In this document: positions 18,406 through 27,721 of the stretch, piece after piece
How positions within the stretch are numbered: position 1 is the stretch's first letter
Layout of the letters: the number at the start of each line of letters is the position of its first letter
Assembly: GCF_016905445.1 (NCBI RefSeq)
Contig: NZ_JAFEXF010000037.1
Location: 1-45,900, forward strand
Direction: 5' to 3'
Source: Streptomyces sp. G44
GTDB taxonomy: Bacteria > Actinomycetota > Actinomycetes > Streptomycetales > Streptomycetaceae
DNA: 45,900 bases
Notes under the pieces: generated by a model
What the model saw: only the letters and a program-made list of their open reading frames with translations
Database searches by the model: none
Told to the model about the DNA's origin: nothing
Position numbers and translations under genes: made by a program

Positions 18406-19317
18406 ATGCGTGTGACGCAATCCAGTGAGGGGGCGGGGCTCGACCTCAATCTGCTCCTCGCCCTCGACGTCCTCCTCGACGAGCGGAGCGTGTCCGGCGC
18501 CGCGCGCCGCCTGCACCTCTCGGAGCCCGCGATGAGCCGCACGCTCGGCCGCATCCGCAAGGCCCTCGGCGACCCGGTCCTCGTACGGGCGGGGCGGCAG
18601 ATGGTGCCCACGCCGCACGCGCTGGCCGTCCAGGCCGAGGTCGGCGCCGTGGTGGAGCGGGCCCGCGCGCTCTTCGCCGGGCCCGGCGCGGTAGACCTGC
18701 GCACGGTCTCCCGCACGCTGACGATCCTCGGCAACGACGCGCTCGCCGCCGCCTACGGCCCCGCGCTCCTCGCCCGCGCCGCCCAGGAGGCGCCGGGCGT
18801 CCGGCTCCGCTTCCTCGGCGAGAGCCACGAGGACGCGCCGCTGCTGCGGCAGGGCACCGTCGACCTGGAGCTGGGCGTGATCGGTGCGACCGCGCCCGAG
18901 GTGCGGGTGGAGCACTTCCGCGACGACCGGATGCTGGGTGTCGTACGTCCCGGGCATCCGCTCCTGGAGGGTGAGCTGACGGCGCGCCGGTTCGCCGACG
19001 CCGACCATCTCATCGTCTCGCGTCGGGGGCGGCTGACCGGGCCGCTGGACGCCGCCCTCGCCGAACGCGGCCTGAGCAGGAAGGTGGTGGGCAGCGTGGG
19101 GACGTTCGCCGCGTCCGCCTTCATGCTGCTGCGCACGGACCTGGTCGGCCTGGTCACGGCGTGGGCCCGGCCCCTGACGGACACGCTGGATCTCGTCACC
19201 TTCGAGATCCCCCTCGACCTGCCGCCGCTGCCGCTCGGCATGGCCTGGCACCCCCGGCACGACGCGGACCCGGCGCACGCGTGGCTGCGGGGGTGCGCGC
19301 GGGACCTCCTCACCTGA
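18406..19317 (+). CDS. LysR-family transcriptional regulator
   Basis: 303 residues. The N-terminal winged helix-turn-helix (about 11-70) reads DLNLLLALDVLLDERSVSGA, then ARRLHLSEPAMSRTLGRIRKALGDPVLVR. The layout, with a VPTPHAL segment after it, is of the NodD/PcaQ-like type. The C-terminal substrate-binding domain (about 95-300) would sense a small co-inducer. ATG 18406 has AAGGG five bases upstream; GTG 18412 is an alternative. It is divergent from the MFS exporter and probably senses that pump's substrate. Confidence 0.92.
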   Translation: MRVTQSSEGAGLDLNLLLALDVLLDERSVSGAARRLHLSEPAMSRTLGRIRKALGDPVLVRAGRQMVPTPHALAVQAEVGAVVERARALFAGPGAVDLRTVSRTLTILGNDALAAAYGPALLARAAQEAPGVRLRFLGESHEDAPLLRQGTVDLELGVIGATAPEVRVEHFRDDRMLGVVRPGHPLLEGELTARRFADADHLIVSRRGRLTGPLDAALAERGLSRKVVGSVGTFAASAFMLLRTDLVGLVTAWARPLTDTLDLVTFEIPLDLPPLPLGMAWHPRHDADPAHAWLRGCARDLLT

Positions 19318-19363
19318 GTGAGGCGGTGGGGGTCGTACTCCAGCAGGCGATGCTTTTCGGCCC

Positions 19364-19400
19364 TTGCTGACCTGCTCATGAATGTAGTACTTCTTATACA
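19364..19400 (+). promoter_or_regulatory. promoter and overlapping palindrome at a likely leaderless XRE gene
   Basis: TTGCTG (19364-19369) and TACTTC (19388-19393) spaced 18 bases would start transcription at the ATG itself. The 18-bp element TGTAGTACTTCTTATACA (19383-19400) is a TGTA-N2-A-N4-T-N2-TACA dyad covering the -10 region, consistent with autorepression by the encoded regulator. Confidence 0.45.
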
Positions 19401-19645
19401 TGAGCGAGCAAGTGCACAACAGACTGGCGATGGTGCGCGCCGAGCGGAAGGTGTCGCGCCAGAGCCTGGCCGAGGCAGTGGGAGCCCACTACCAGACCAT
19501 CGGCTACATCGAACGGGGGCAGTACAACCCGAGCCTCGACCTCGCACTGAAGATCGCGAAGTTCTTCCAGCTGCCGGTCGAGGCCCTGTTCTCCCTCGAA
19601 CCGTTTCGCCCGCTCACGGATCAGGTCTACGGGAGGAACCAGTGA
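19400..19645 (+). CDS. small XRE-family DNA-binding protein
   Basis: 81 residues, nearly all one HTH_XRE (Cro/CI) domain: NRLAMVRAERKVSRQSLAEA, then VGAHYQTIGYIERGQYNPSLDLALKIAKFFQLPVEALF. The length and sequence are typical of stand-alone YozG-type regulators in Gram-positive bacteria, which often sit before a membrane protein of unknown function, as here. No Shine-Dalgarno sequence is visible upstream of ATG 19400, so it is probably leaderless. Its TGA overlaps the next ATG by one base. Confidence 0.9.
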   Translation: MSEQVHNRLAMVRAERKVSRQSLAEAVGAHYQTIGYIERGQYNPSLDLALKIAKFFQLPVEALFSLEPFRPLTDQVYGRNQ

Positions 19646-20199
19646 TGACGACCAGCGACCACCGCCCCCTGACGAACTACGACCGGCGGATGTACCGGCT
19701 GATGAACCGGCGGGAGGCGGCGCCGTTCCACGCCACCGCCGCGCGGCGGCGCGCGTGGGTCGTCGCGCACATCTTGCTGACCGCCGTGAGCGTCGTGGCC
19801 TGGCTGTGCGCCGTCGTCGGTGATCAGCGGTGGGCCACCTGGACCATGCTCGGGCTCCTGCTGCCCTGGTGCTTCGCGACCGGCGTCATCAACAGTTCGA
19901 CGCGCGGCCTGCTCGAACTGCGGGTGCGCGCCCTGGACGAGCGCCAGCGCGCCGAAAGGGTCCGCGTGGCGGCCCTCGCCCAGCGCGCGATGCTGTGGGT
20001 GCTCCTCGCCGCGACCGTCGGGGCGGGCGTCGCCGCCCTCGCCGGGGCGGAGGTCGAGGGGCTCGTCTTCCCCGTCCTGTTCGGCGTCTTCGTCGTGCAC
20101 TGGCTGATGCCGCTCTGGATGGCCGGCCTCACGGCACGCGACGAGCCGGACTTCGACGACGATGACGTCGTCGCCGAGGCCCTCGGGGCGGCCACCTGA
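19645..20199 (+). CDS. DUF2178-like membrane protein paired with XRE regulator, hypothetical
   Basis: 184 residues with four predicted transmembrane helices (about 38-56, 63-82, 109-130 and 136-156). A basic cytoplasmic N terminus (YDRRMYRLMNRREAAPFH) and an acidic tail (DEPDFDDDDVVAEALG) flank them. A charged helix (RVRALDERQRAERVRV) lies between helix pairs. The start at ATG 19645 overlaps the XRE stop and has GGGAGG nine bases upstream, so the two form an operon. The family name is tentative; the pair XRE plus four-helix protein is common in Firmicutes and actinobacteria without a settled role. Confidence 0.75.
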   Translation: MTTSDHRPLTNYDRRMYRLMNRREAAPFHATAARRRAWVVAHILLTAVSVVAWLCAVVGDQRWATWTMLGLLLPWCFATGVINSSTRGLLELRVRALDERQRAERVRVAALAQRAMLWVLLAATVGAGVAALAGAEVEGLVFPVLFGVFVVHWLMPLWMAGLTARDEPDFDDDDVVAEALGAAT

Positions 20200-20262
20200 G
20201 TCGGCCTCGCACGTTCTCCTTCCAGCCGCCTTTCCTGGACATACCGCCTATACCGCTCGACA

Positions 20263-20337
20263 TGTCACCACCAGTGACAAAGCGCGTATCGCTCGTACGT
20301 TTCGCCCCGTGGCCCTGCCCGCGCAGTGACACAGCGC
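20263..20337. promoter_or_regulatory. TGTCAC/GTGACA dyad and repeated half-sites before the betaine operon
   Basis: TGTCAC-CACCA-GTGACA (20263-20279) is an inverted repeat. Its right half belongs to AGTGACAAAGCGC (20273-20285), repeated as AGTGACACAGCGC at 20325-20337, exactly 52 bp (five helical turns) apart. It lies in the 242-bp spacer before the aldehyde dehydrogenase gene. It is a good candidate operator, but no regulator gene is adjacent. Confidence 0.45.
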
Positions 20338-20441
20338 ACTTTCAGCCATCGAACGCGCATGCTTTGCCCGGCCCAGGGCAGGCACCCGGCTGCCGCGCGA
20401 GACCGGCGGGGCATATGACAGGAACGGAAGGCTAACGGGAC

Positions 20442-21944
20442 GTGTCCGCACGACAGACCATCCATGTGGGCGGGGAGTGGCTGAGCGCCGCCTCCGGCGC
20501 CACCCGCGAGATCCTCGACCCGGCAGACGCCAAGCCGTTCGCGCTGATCGCCGAGGGCGGGACCGAGGACGCCGACGCGGCGATAGCCGCCGCGCGCAAG
20601 GCCTTCGACGAGGGGCCGTGGCCCGCCACGCCCGTCGCCGAGCGGGCCGCGCTGCTGCGCCGGGTCGCCGACCTCCTCGTACGCGACCGGGAGGAGATCG
20701 GGCTCCTGGAGAGCCGCGACGCGGGCAAGACGCTCGAAGAGGGCCGCGTCGACGTGGACTGCGTCGCCGACGCCTTCCGCTACTTCGCCGATCTGGTCAT
20801 CGGCGAAGGCGCCGGCCGCGTCGTCGACGCGGGCAGCGACGACATCCACAGCGTCGTCGTGCACGAGCCCGTCGGCGTCTGCTCGATGATCACGCCCTGG
20901 AACTACCCGCTCCTCCAGGCCAGCTGGAAGATCGCCCCGGCGCTCGCCGCGGGCAACACCTTCGTCATCAAGCCCAGCGAGATCACCCCGCTGACGACGG
21001 TCGCGCTCATCGACCTCCTCGTCGAGGCCGGGCTGCCCGCCGGTGTCGCCAACATCGTGACCGGCCCGGGCCACACCGTCGGTGCCCGCCTCGCCGACCA
21101 CCCCGACGTCGACCTGGTCTCCTTCACCGGCGGCCTCGTCTCCGGGACCAAGGTCGCCCAGGCCGCCGCGCTCGGCGTGAAGAAGGTCGCCCTGGAGCTC
21201 GGCGGCAAGAACCCCAACGTCGTCTTCGCCGACGCCTGCGCCACCGAAGAGGGCTTCGACACCGCCGTCGACCAGGCGCTCAACGCCGCCTTCATCCACA
21301 GCGGTCAGGTCTGCTCGGCCGGTGGCCGCCTCATCATCGAGGAGTCCGTCCGCGAGCGCTTCGTCGCCGAACTCGCCCGCAGGGCCGAGAAGATCAAGCT
21401 CGGCCGCGGCACCGAGGACGGCGTCGAGTGCGGCCCCCTCGTCTCGCAGCAGCAGCGCGAGAAGACCGAGATGTACGTCGCCTCCGCCCTGGAGGAGGGC
21501 GCCGTGCTCCGCTGCGGCGGCAAGCGCCCCGAGCCGAGCGACGTCCGGCCCGCCACCGGCTACTTCTACGAGCCGACCGTGCTCGACCAGTGCCACCGCG
21601 AGATGAAGGTCGTACGCGAGGAGGTCTTCGGGCCCGTCCTGACCGTCGAGACCTTCCGCACCGAGGACGAGGCCGTCGCGCTCGCCAACGACACCGAGTA
21701 CGGCCTCGCGGGCGCCGTGTGGACCGCCGACTCCGGCCGCGCCCGCCGCATGGCCCGCCGGATGCGCCACGGCACCATCTGGATCAACGACTTCCACCCC
21801 TACCTGCCGCAGGCGGAGTGGGGCGGCTTCGGCAAGAGCGGCGTCGGGCGCGAGCTGGGCCCCGCCGGACTCGCCGAGTACCGCGAGTCCAAGCACATCT
21901 ACCAGAACCTGGCCCCGCGCCCCGTCCGCTGGTTCGCGGGCTGA
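20442..21944 (+). CDS. betB: betaine aldehyde dehydrogenase-type NAD(P)+ aldehyde dehydrogenase
   Basis: 500 residues. Oxidises betaine aldehyde to glycine betaine, as judged from its operon with a choline-dehydrogenase-like enzyme and betaine transporter. Catalytic Cys291 lies in FIHSGQVCSAGGR and general base Glu252 in LELGGKNPN. Asn154 is in ITPWNYPLLQ, and the cofactor region has IKPSEITPL and SFTGGLVSG. The C-terminal KSGVGRELGPAGLAEYRESK is typical of this group. The start GTG 20442 is chosen from the family N terminus (QTIHVGGEW); its ribosome binding site is weak. It is the first gene of a five-gene operon; the next gene begins 64 bp on. Confidence 0.9.
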   Translation: MSARQTIHVGGEWLSAASGATREILDPADAKPFALIAEGGTEDADAAIAAARKAFDEGPWPATPVAERAALLRRVADLLVRDREEIGLLESRDAGKTLEEGRVDVDCVADAFRYFADLVIGEGAGRVVDAGSDDIHSVVVHEPVGVCSMITPWNYPLLQASWKIAPALAAGNTFVIKPSEITPLTTVALIDLLVEAGLPAGVANIVTGPGHTVGARLADHPDVDLVSFTGGLVSGTKVAQAAALGVKKVALELGGKNPNVVFADACATEEGFDTAVDQALNAAFIHSGQVCSAGGRLIIEESVRERFVAELARRAEKIKLGRGTEDGVECGPLVSQQQREKTEMYVASALEEGAVLRCGGKRPEPSDVRPATGYFYEPTVLDQCHREMKVVREEVFGPVLTVETFRTEDEAVALANDTEYGLAGAVWTADSGRARRMARRMRHGTIWINDFHPYLPQAEWGGFGKSGVGRELGPAGLAEYRESKHIYQNLAPRPVRWFAG

Positions 21945-22008
21945 GGCCACCCACCCCATTACGCGCAAGCACCTTGCACGACCTCGCAGGAAGAGGAGTA
22001 GCCACTCC

Positions 22009-23556
22009 ATGGCTGAAACCCCCCAGTCCGCAACCGAGTTCGACTACGTCATCGTCGGCGGCGGCACCGCGGGATCGGTGATCGCATCCCGCCTCACCGA
22101 GAACCCGGACGTCACCGTCGCCGTCATCGAGGGCGGCCCGAGCGACATCGACCGTGAGGACGTCCTCACGCTCCGCCGCTGGCTCGGTCTGCTCGGCGGC
22201 GACCTCGACTACGGCTACACCACCACGGAGCAGCCGCGGGGCAACTCCCACATCCTGCACAGCCGTGCCAAGGTGCTCGGCGGCTGCTCGTCGCACAACA
22301 CCCTGATCTCCTTCAAGCCGCTGCCGTCCGACTGGGACGAGTGGGAGGAGGCCGGGGCCACCGGCTGGAACGCCAAGGCGATGGACCCCTACTTCGGCAA
22401 GCTGCGCAACAACATCGTGCGCGTCGCCAAGAAGGACCAGAACCAGATCGCCACCGACTGGGTCGAGGCCACCAAGACCGCCCTCGGCGTCCCCGAGGTC
22501 GTCGGCTTCAACGACCAGCCCTTCGACGAGGGCGTCGGCTTCTTCGACCTCGCGTACCACCCGGAGAACAACAAGCGCTCCTCCGCCTCGGTCGCCTACC
22601 TCCACCCCCACATGGAGGCCGGCGACCGCCCGAACCTCCACCTGTTCCTGGAGACCTGGGCGACCAGGCTGGAGCTGGAGGGCAAGACCGCGCGCGGCGT
22701 CCACGTGCGGATGAAGGACGGCGAGGAGTCGCTGCTGACCGCCCGCCGCGAGGTGCTGGTCTGCGCCGGCGCCATCGACACCCCGCGCCTGCTCATGCAC
22801 TCCGGCATCGGTCCGAAGAAGGACCTCCAAGCCCTCGGCATCCCGGTCGTCCACGACCTGCCGGGCGTCGGCGAGAACCTCATCGACCACCCCGAGTCGG
22901 TCATCGTCTGGGAGACCAACGGGCCGATCCCCGGCAACTCCGCGATGGACTCCGACGCCGGTCTGTTCGTGAAGCGGGACCCGGACCACAAGGGCCCGGA
23001 CCTGATGTTCCACTTCTACCAGATCCCCTTCACGGACAACCCGGAGCGCCTCGGGTACGAACGCCCGGAGCACGGCGTCTCCATGACGCCGAACATCCCC
23101 AAGTCCCGCGCCCGCGGCCGCCTCTACCTGACGTCGGCGGACCCCGAGGTCAAGCCCGCCCTCGACTTCAAGTACTTCGAGGACGAGGGGGACTACGACG
23201 GGCAGACCCTCGTCGACGGCATCAAGCTGGCGCGCAAGGTCGCACAGGCCGAGCCGTTCAAGAAGTGGCTCAAGCGCGAGGTCTTCCCCGGCCCCCACGT
23301 CACCGACGACGCCGAGATCGGCGAACTGGTCCGCAAGGCCGCGCACACCGTCTACCACCCGGCGGGCACCTGCCGAATGGGTGCTTCCGGTGATGAACTC
23401 GCCGTCGTGGACCCGGAACTGAGGATCCGGGGCATGGCAGGAATCCGTATCGCGGACGCATCCGTCTTCCCGACGATGCCCGCCGTGAACCCGATGATCG
23501 GAGTGCTCATGGTCGGGGAGAAATGTGCCGAGATGCTGGCTGGTGACGGCCGATGA
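22009..23556 (+). CDS. betA: GMC-family flavin oxidoreductase, likely choline dehydrogenase
   Basis: 515 residues. The FAD site is at the N terminus ([19 protein letters not shown]) followed by the Glu-containing second strand ([10 protein letters not shown]). GMC signature 1 lies near [14 protein letters not shown] and signature 2 at [17 protein letters not shown]. The catalytic His is in [10 protein letters not shown] (about residue 450) and the C-terminal Asn in [20 protein letters not shown]. In this operon it most likely oxidises choline to betaine aldehyde. Sequence alone cannot exclude another alcohol. ATG 22009 has AGGAAGAGGAG upstream. Its stop overlaps the ATPase start (ATGA). Confidence 0.85.
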   Translation: MAETPQSATEFDYVIVGGGTAGSVIASRLTENPDVTVAVIEGGPSDIDREDVLTLRRWLGLLGGDLDYGYTTTEQPRGNSHILHSRAKVLGGCSSHNTLISFKPLPSDWDEWEEAGATGWNAKAMDPYFGKLRNNIVRVAKKDQNQIATDWVEATKTALGVPEVVGFNDQPFDEGVGFFDLAYHPENNKRSSASVAYLHPHMEAGDRPNLHLFLETWATRLELEGKTARGVHVRMKDGEESLLTARREVLVCAGAIDTPRLLMHSGIGPKKDLQALGIPVVHDLPGVGENLIDHPESVIVWETNGPIPGNSAMDSDAGLFVKRDPDHKGPDLMFHFYQIPFTDNPERLGYERPEHGVSMTPNIPKSRARGRLYLTSADPEVKPALDFKYFEDEGDYDGQTLVDGIKLARKVAQAEPFKKWLKREVFPGPHVTDDAEIGELVRKAAHTVYHPAGTCRMGASGDELAVVDPELRIRGMAGIRIADASVFPTMPAVNPMIGVLMVGEKCAEMLAGDGR

Positions 23557-24668
23557 GCGAGGCCACCGCGGTGATCGCGGACCCGGCGCAGGCACCCGCC
23601 GAGGGGCCCGTCTTCGCCGTCAGAAACCTCTGGAAGGTCTTCGGCCCCAGGGCGGAGCGGATACCCGGCGACACGGAGCTGCACGGCCTGAGCCCCGCCG
23701 AGCTGCGCGAGCGGACCGGCTGCACCGCCGCCGTGCGCGACGTGTCCTTCGAGGTGAACAAGGGCGAGGTCTTCGTCGTCATGGGCCTGTCGGGCTCCGG
23801 CAAGTCCACCCTCGTACGCTGCCTGACCCGGCTCATCGAGCCCACCTCCGGCGAGCTGTCCATCGACGGCGAGGACGTCCTCGCCATGGACAAGGGCCGG
23901 CTGCGCGAACTGCGCCGCCACCGCGCCGCCATGGTCTTCCAGCACTTCGGCCTGCTGCCGCACCGCTCGGTCCTCGACAACGTCGCGTACGGCCTGGAGA
24001 TCCAGGGCGTCGGCAAGGCCGAGCGGCGCGCCAAGGCCCTCGAAGTCGTCGAGAAGGTCGGCCTTCAGGGGCTCGAACAGCGCAGGCCCGGCCAGCTCTC
24101 CGGCGGCCAGCAGCAGCGCGTGGGCCTGGCCCGCGCCCTCGCCGTCGACCCCGAAGTCCTGCTGTTCGACGAGCCGTTCAGCGCCCTCGACCCGCTGATC
24201 CGCCGCGACATGCAGGAGGAGGTCGTCCGCCTGCACCGTGAAGAGGGCCGCACGATGGTCTTCATCACCCACGACCTGAGCGAGGCCCTGAAGCTCGGCG
24301 ACCGCATCGCCCTGATGCGCGACGGCCGCGTCGTGCAGTGCGGCACCCCCGAGGAGATCGTCGGCTCCCCGGCCGACGACTACGTCCGCGACTTCGTGCG
24401 CGACGTGGCGCGCGCCGACGTGATGAGCGTCCGCAGCGCCATGCGCCCCGCCACGGCCGCCGAGGAGGCCACGGGCGCCGCCCTCGCGCCCGACGCCAAG
24501 GTCACCGAGGCCATCGAGGCCGTCGCCCGCACCGGCGCCCCGGTGCGGGTCATGGACGGCAAGCGCTGCCTCGGCGTGGTGGACCACGCCGGGCTGCTCG
24601 CCGTGGTCGCGGGTACCACCCCGGCCCCGGCGCCAAACGTCCCCGGCCAGGGCGAGGTGGTCGCCTGA
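23553..24668 (+). CDS. proV: glycine betaine/proline ABC transporter ATPase (ProV/OpuAA type)
   Basis: 371 residues. It begins with the ProV-type N-terminal extension ([12 protein letters not shown]...) that precedes Walker [10 protein letters not shown] (78-86). The Q loop is in [13 protein letters not shown], the signature is [15 protein letters not shown], and Walker B is [12 protein letters not shown] with the H loop ITHDLSEA. The last roughly 90 residues are a reduced CBS-like regulatory region, a segment that in OpuA senses ionic strength. It starts in the stop of the GMC gene and ends in the start of the permease gene (ATGA), so translation is coupled. Confidence 0.93.
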   Translation: MSEATAVIADPAQAPAEGPVFAVRNLWKVFGPRAERIPGDTELHGLSPAELRERTGCTAAVRDVSFEVNKGEVFVVMGLSGSGKSTLVRCLTRLIEPTSGELSIDGEDVLAMDKGRLRELRRHRAAMVFQHFGLLPHRSVLDNVAYGLEIQGVGKAERRAKALEVVEKVGLQGLEQRRPGQLSGGQQQRVGLARALAVDPEVLLFDEPFSALDPLIRRDMQEEVVRLHREEGRTMVFITHDLSEALKLGDRIALMRDGRVVQCGTPEEIVGSPADDYVRDFVRDVARADVMSVRSAMRPATAAEEATGAALAPDAKVTEAIEAVARTGAPVRVMDGKRCLGVVDHAGLLAVVAGTTPAPAPNVPGQGEVVA

Positions 24669-26641
24669 TGGCCACCGCCACCGCCTCCGGCCCCGTCAGG
24701 GACACGGGAATCGGCGCCCTCCTCCGTCACCGCGCCGTCGGCAAGGTCCTGCTCCTCGCCGTCGCCGCGGCCGTGATCGTGCCGGTCCTCAACGCCAAGT
24801 GGGCCTCCGGCGCCTGGCCCGACGCCCTCACCGTCGACCTGACCGAGCCGCTCGGCAGGACCACCGACTGGATCATCGACAACCGCGACAGCCACCCGCT
24901 GTTCACCTACTTCTTCGGGTACGTCTCCAACGCCATCGTGCTCGCCGTGCGCGGCGTCTACCTGCTGCTGCTCGGCGCCGGCTGGGCCGGCGTGACCGTC
25001 GCCGCCGGGCTCGTCGCCTGGCGCGTCGCGGGCGCCGGGCTCGCCGTCATGGCGTCCGTGTCGTTCGCCCTGTGCGGGCTGCTCGGCATGTGGGTGCCGA
25101 CCATGCAGACCCTCGCCCTGATGATCGTGGCGGTCCTCGCCTCGGTCGTGGTCGGCCTGCTCCTCGGCCTCGCGGGCGGCCTCAGCGACCGCGTCTTCCG
25201 CATCCTGCGGCCGGTCCTCGACACCATGCAGGTGCTGCCCGCGTACGCCTACCTGTTGCCCTTCGCCCTCGTCTTCGGCATGGGCGTCCCGGCGGCCCTC
25301 CTCGCCACGGTCGTGTACGCGGCGCCGCCCATGGCCCGGCTCACCGCGCTCGGCCTGCGGGGCGCCGACAGCGGCGTCATGGAGGCGGTCACCTCGCTCG
25401 GCGCCACCGGGCGCCAGCGCCTGTTCTCCGCGCGCCTGCCGCTGGCCCTCAAGGAACTCCTCCTCGGCGTCAACCAGACGATCATGATGGCGCTCTCCAT
25501 GGCCGTCATCGCCTCGGTGATCGGCGCGGGCGGCCTCGGCGACCGCGTCTACCAGGCGCTCTCCACCGTCGACGTCGGCCAGGCGCTCGCCGCCGGCATC
25601 CCGATCGTGCTGCTCGCCGTGGTCCTGGACCGGGTGACCGGAGCCGCCGGTGAGCGGATGGGCACGCGGACCGCCGAGGCCGACGGTTCGCCGCTGCGCG
25701 GCCGGCGCGGCTGGTTCCTCGTGGCGGCCGTGACGGTGGCCGCCGCGCTCGCCGCCCGCTTCGCGGACCGGGTGGACTGGCCGACCGGCTGGGTCGTCAA
25801 CATCGCCCCCTCGGTCAACACCGCCAAGGACTGGATGGTCGACCACCTCTACACCGACGTGCCCGTCGTCGGCGGCACCGCGGACTGGGCGGCCCACTTC
25901 ACGACCTGGGTGCTCAACCCCGTCCGCGACGGCCTCCAAGGCCTGCCCTGGTGGTCGGTCCTGCTGATCGTCGCCGCGCTGGCCTGGCTGATCGGCACCT
26001 GGCAGACGGCGCTCACCGCCGTCGCCGCGATGGCCGCGATCGGTGTGCTCGGCGTCTGGAACAAGTCCCTCGACACGCTTTCGCAGGTTCTCGCCGGTGT
26101 CGCCGTGACGCTGGTCCTCGGCTTCGCGATCGGCGTCCTCGCCTCCCGCAGCCAGCGGTTCGAACGCATGCTCCGCCCGGTGCTCGACGTCTTCCAGACG
26201 ATGCCGCAGTTCGTCTACCTCATCCCGGTCGTCGCCCTCTTCGGCATCGGCCGCGCCCCCGCGGTCGCCGCCGCCGTGGTCTACGCGCTGCCCGCCGTCG
26301 TCCGCATCACCACCCAGGGCCTCAACCAGGTCGACGCCGCCGCGATGGAGTCCTCGCGCTCGCTCGGCGCCACCGGCTGGCAGCAGCTGCGCAAGGTCCA
26401 GCTGCCGCTGGCCCGCCCGGCGCTCCTGCTCGCCCTCAACCAGGGCGTCGTCCTGGTCCTCGCCGTCGTCGTCATCGGCGGCCTGGTCGGCGGTGGCGCG
26501 CTCGGCTACGACGTGGTGTTCGGCATCGCGCAGGGCGACCTGGCGACCGGCCTGGTGGCCGGTGCCGCGATCGTCTGCCTCGGCCTGATGCTCGACCGGG
26601 TCACGCAGCCCACCGAGCGCCGCGTGAAGAAGGGAGCGTGA
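24668..26641 (+). CDS. proW: double-length glycine betaine ABC transporter permease
   Basis: 657 residues, about twice a single ProW. Two BPD_transp_1 halves are joined. Each has about six to seven helices and its own EAA loop: EAVTSLGATGRQRLFSARLP in the first half (about residues 240-260) and ESSRSLGATGWQQLRKVQLP in the second (about 560-580). One polypeptide could thus replace the usual permease dimer. Each half is preceded by a periplasmic-type loop (WIIDNRDSHPLFTYFF; WMVDHLYTDVPVVGG), a recognisable duplication. Starts in the ATPase stop; the lipoprotein gene starts one base after its stop. Confidence 0.92.
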   Translation: MATATASGPVRDTGIGALLRHRAVGKVLLLAVAAAVIVPVLNAKWASGAWPDALTVDLTEPLGRTTDWIIDNRDSHPLFTYFFGYVSNAIVLAVRGVYLLLLGAGWAGVTVAAGLVAWRVAGAGLAVMASVSFALCGLLGMWVPTMQTLALMIVAVLASVVVGLLLGLAGGLSDRVFRILRPVLDTMQVLPAYAYLLPFALVFGMGVPAALLATVVYAAPPMARLTALGLRGADSGVMEAVTSLGATGRQRLFSARLPLALKELLLGVNQTIMMALSMAVIASVIGAGGLGDRVYQALSTVDVGQALAAGIPIVLLAVVLDRVTGAAGERMGTRTAEADGSPLRGRRGWFLVAAVTVAAALAARFADRVDWPTGWVVNIAPSVNTAKDWMVDHLYTDVPVVGGTADWAAHFTTWVLNPVRDGLQGLPWWSVLLIVAALAWLIGTWQTALTAVAAMAAIGVLGVWNKSLDTLSQVLAGVAVTLVLGFAIGVLASRSQRFERMLRPVLDVFQTMPQFVYLIPVVALFGIGRAPAVAAAVVYALPAVVRITTQGLNQVDAAAMESSRSLGATGWQQLRKVQLPLARPALLLALNQGVVLVLAVVVIGGLVGGGALGYDVVFGIAQGDLATGLVAGAAIVCLGLMLDRVTQPTERRVKKGA

Positions 26642-26642
26642 C

Positions 26643-27632
26643 ATGCGTACTCGTACACATCTGACACGTCGGACGCGTACGCGTGTCCTGGGCGCCGTCA
26701 CGGCAGGCGGCGTGCTGCTCGCGCTCTCCGGCTGCGGCGCCGCCGACATGACCAAGCAGGCGTCGCCCTACGCGAACGCCGCCGGGGCCAGGACGGTGAC
26801 CCTCTCGGTCCAGTCCTGGGTCGGCGCGCAGGCGGATGTCGCCGTCGCCGAGTACCTGCTCAAGAACGAGCTGGGCTACCGCGTCGACAAGGTGCAGATC
26901 GACGAGGTCCCCGCCTGGGACGCCCTCAGCCAGGGCCGTGTCGACGCGATCATGGAGGACTGGGGCCACCCCGAGCAGGAACAGCGCTACGTCAAGGAGA
27001 AGAAGACGATCGTCCCCGGCGGCGACGTCGGCGTGACGGGCCACATCGGCTGGTACGTCCCCACGTACTTCGCGAAGAAGCACCCGGACGTCACGGACTG
27101 GAAGAACCTCAACAAGTACGCCGACCAGTTCCGCACGTCCGAGAGCGGCGACAAGGGCCAGCTCATGGACGGCTCCCCGTCGTACGTGACGAACGACAAG
27201 GCCCTCGTCAAGAACCTCGGCCTGGACTACGAGGTCGTCTTCGCGGGCTCCGAGGCGGCGCAGATCACCCAGATCGAGCAGTTCGCCAAGCAGCGGAAGC
27301 CGTTCCTGACGTACTGGTACAAGCCGCAGTGGCTGTTCGAGAAGGTGCCGATGACGGAGGTGAAGCTGCCCGAGTACAAGGAGGGCTGCGACGCCGACCC
27401 GGCCAAGATCAAGTGCGCGTATCCGCACACGCCGCTCCAGAAGTACTTCAACGCGGACTTCGCCAAGAAGGGCGGCGACGCCGCGAAGTTCCTGAAGAAC
27501 TTCAGGTGGTCGGAGGAGGACCAGAACGAGGTCTCCCTGATGATCGCGGACAAGAAGATGTCGCCGGACGCCGCGGCGAAGAAGTGGGTGGAGAAGAACG
27601 AGGCGAAGTGGCGGGCGTGGATTCCTGAGTAG
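26643..27632 (+). CDS. proX: glycine betaine-binding lipoprotein of ABC transporter
   Basis: 329 residues. The signal peptide (about 1-30) ends in lipobox LALSGC with Cys31 as the lipidated residue, anchoring it outside the membrane. The rest is an OpuAC-type binding domain (about 48-325). WEDWGHPE-like motifs (MEDWGHPEQEQRY) and aromatic residues in SYVTNDKALVK and FLTYWYKPQWLF could form the cation-pi cage for a quaternary amine. It follows the permease stop by one base and is the last gene before a hairpin. Confidence 0.93.
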   Translation: MRTRTHLTRRTRTRVLGAVTAGGVLLALSGCGAADMTKQASPYANAAGARTVTLSVQSWVGAQADVAVAEYLLKNELGYRVDKVQIDEVPAWDALSQGRVDAIMEDWGHPEQEQRYVKEKKTIVPGGDVGVTGHIGWYVPTYFAKKHPDVTDWKNLNKYADQFRTSESGDKGQLMDGSPSYVTNDKALVKNLGLDYEVVFAGSEAAQITQIEQFAKQRKPFLTYWYKPQWLFEKVPMTEVKLPEYKEGCDADPAKIKCAYPHTPLQKYFNADFAKKGGDAAKFLKNFRWSEEDQNEVSLMIADKKMSPDAAAKKWVEKNEAKWRAWIPE

Positions 27633-27655
27633 GCGTCCGCGCGGGCCGTCCCTGT

Positions 27656-27689
27656 GTGCCGGGCGCTTTGCGAGCAAGGCGCCCGGCAC
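27656..27689 (+). terminator. terminator of the betaine operon
   Basis: 11-bp arms GTGCCGGGCGC (27656-27666) and GCGCCCGGCAC (27679-27689), 24 bp after the binding-protein stop. Confidence 0.8.
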
Positions 27690-27721
27690 AGCCGTGTCAG
27701 GGCCGGTCCGTCGGGCCGGGT

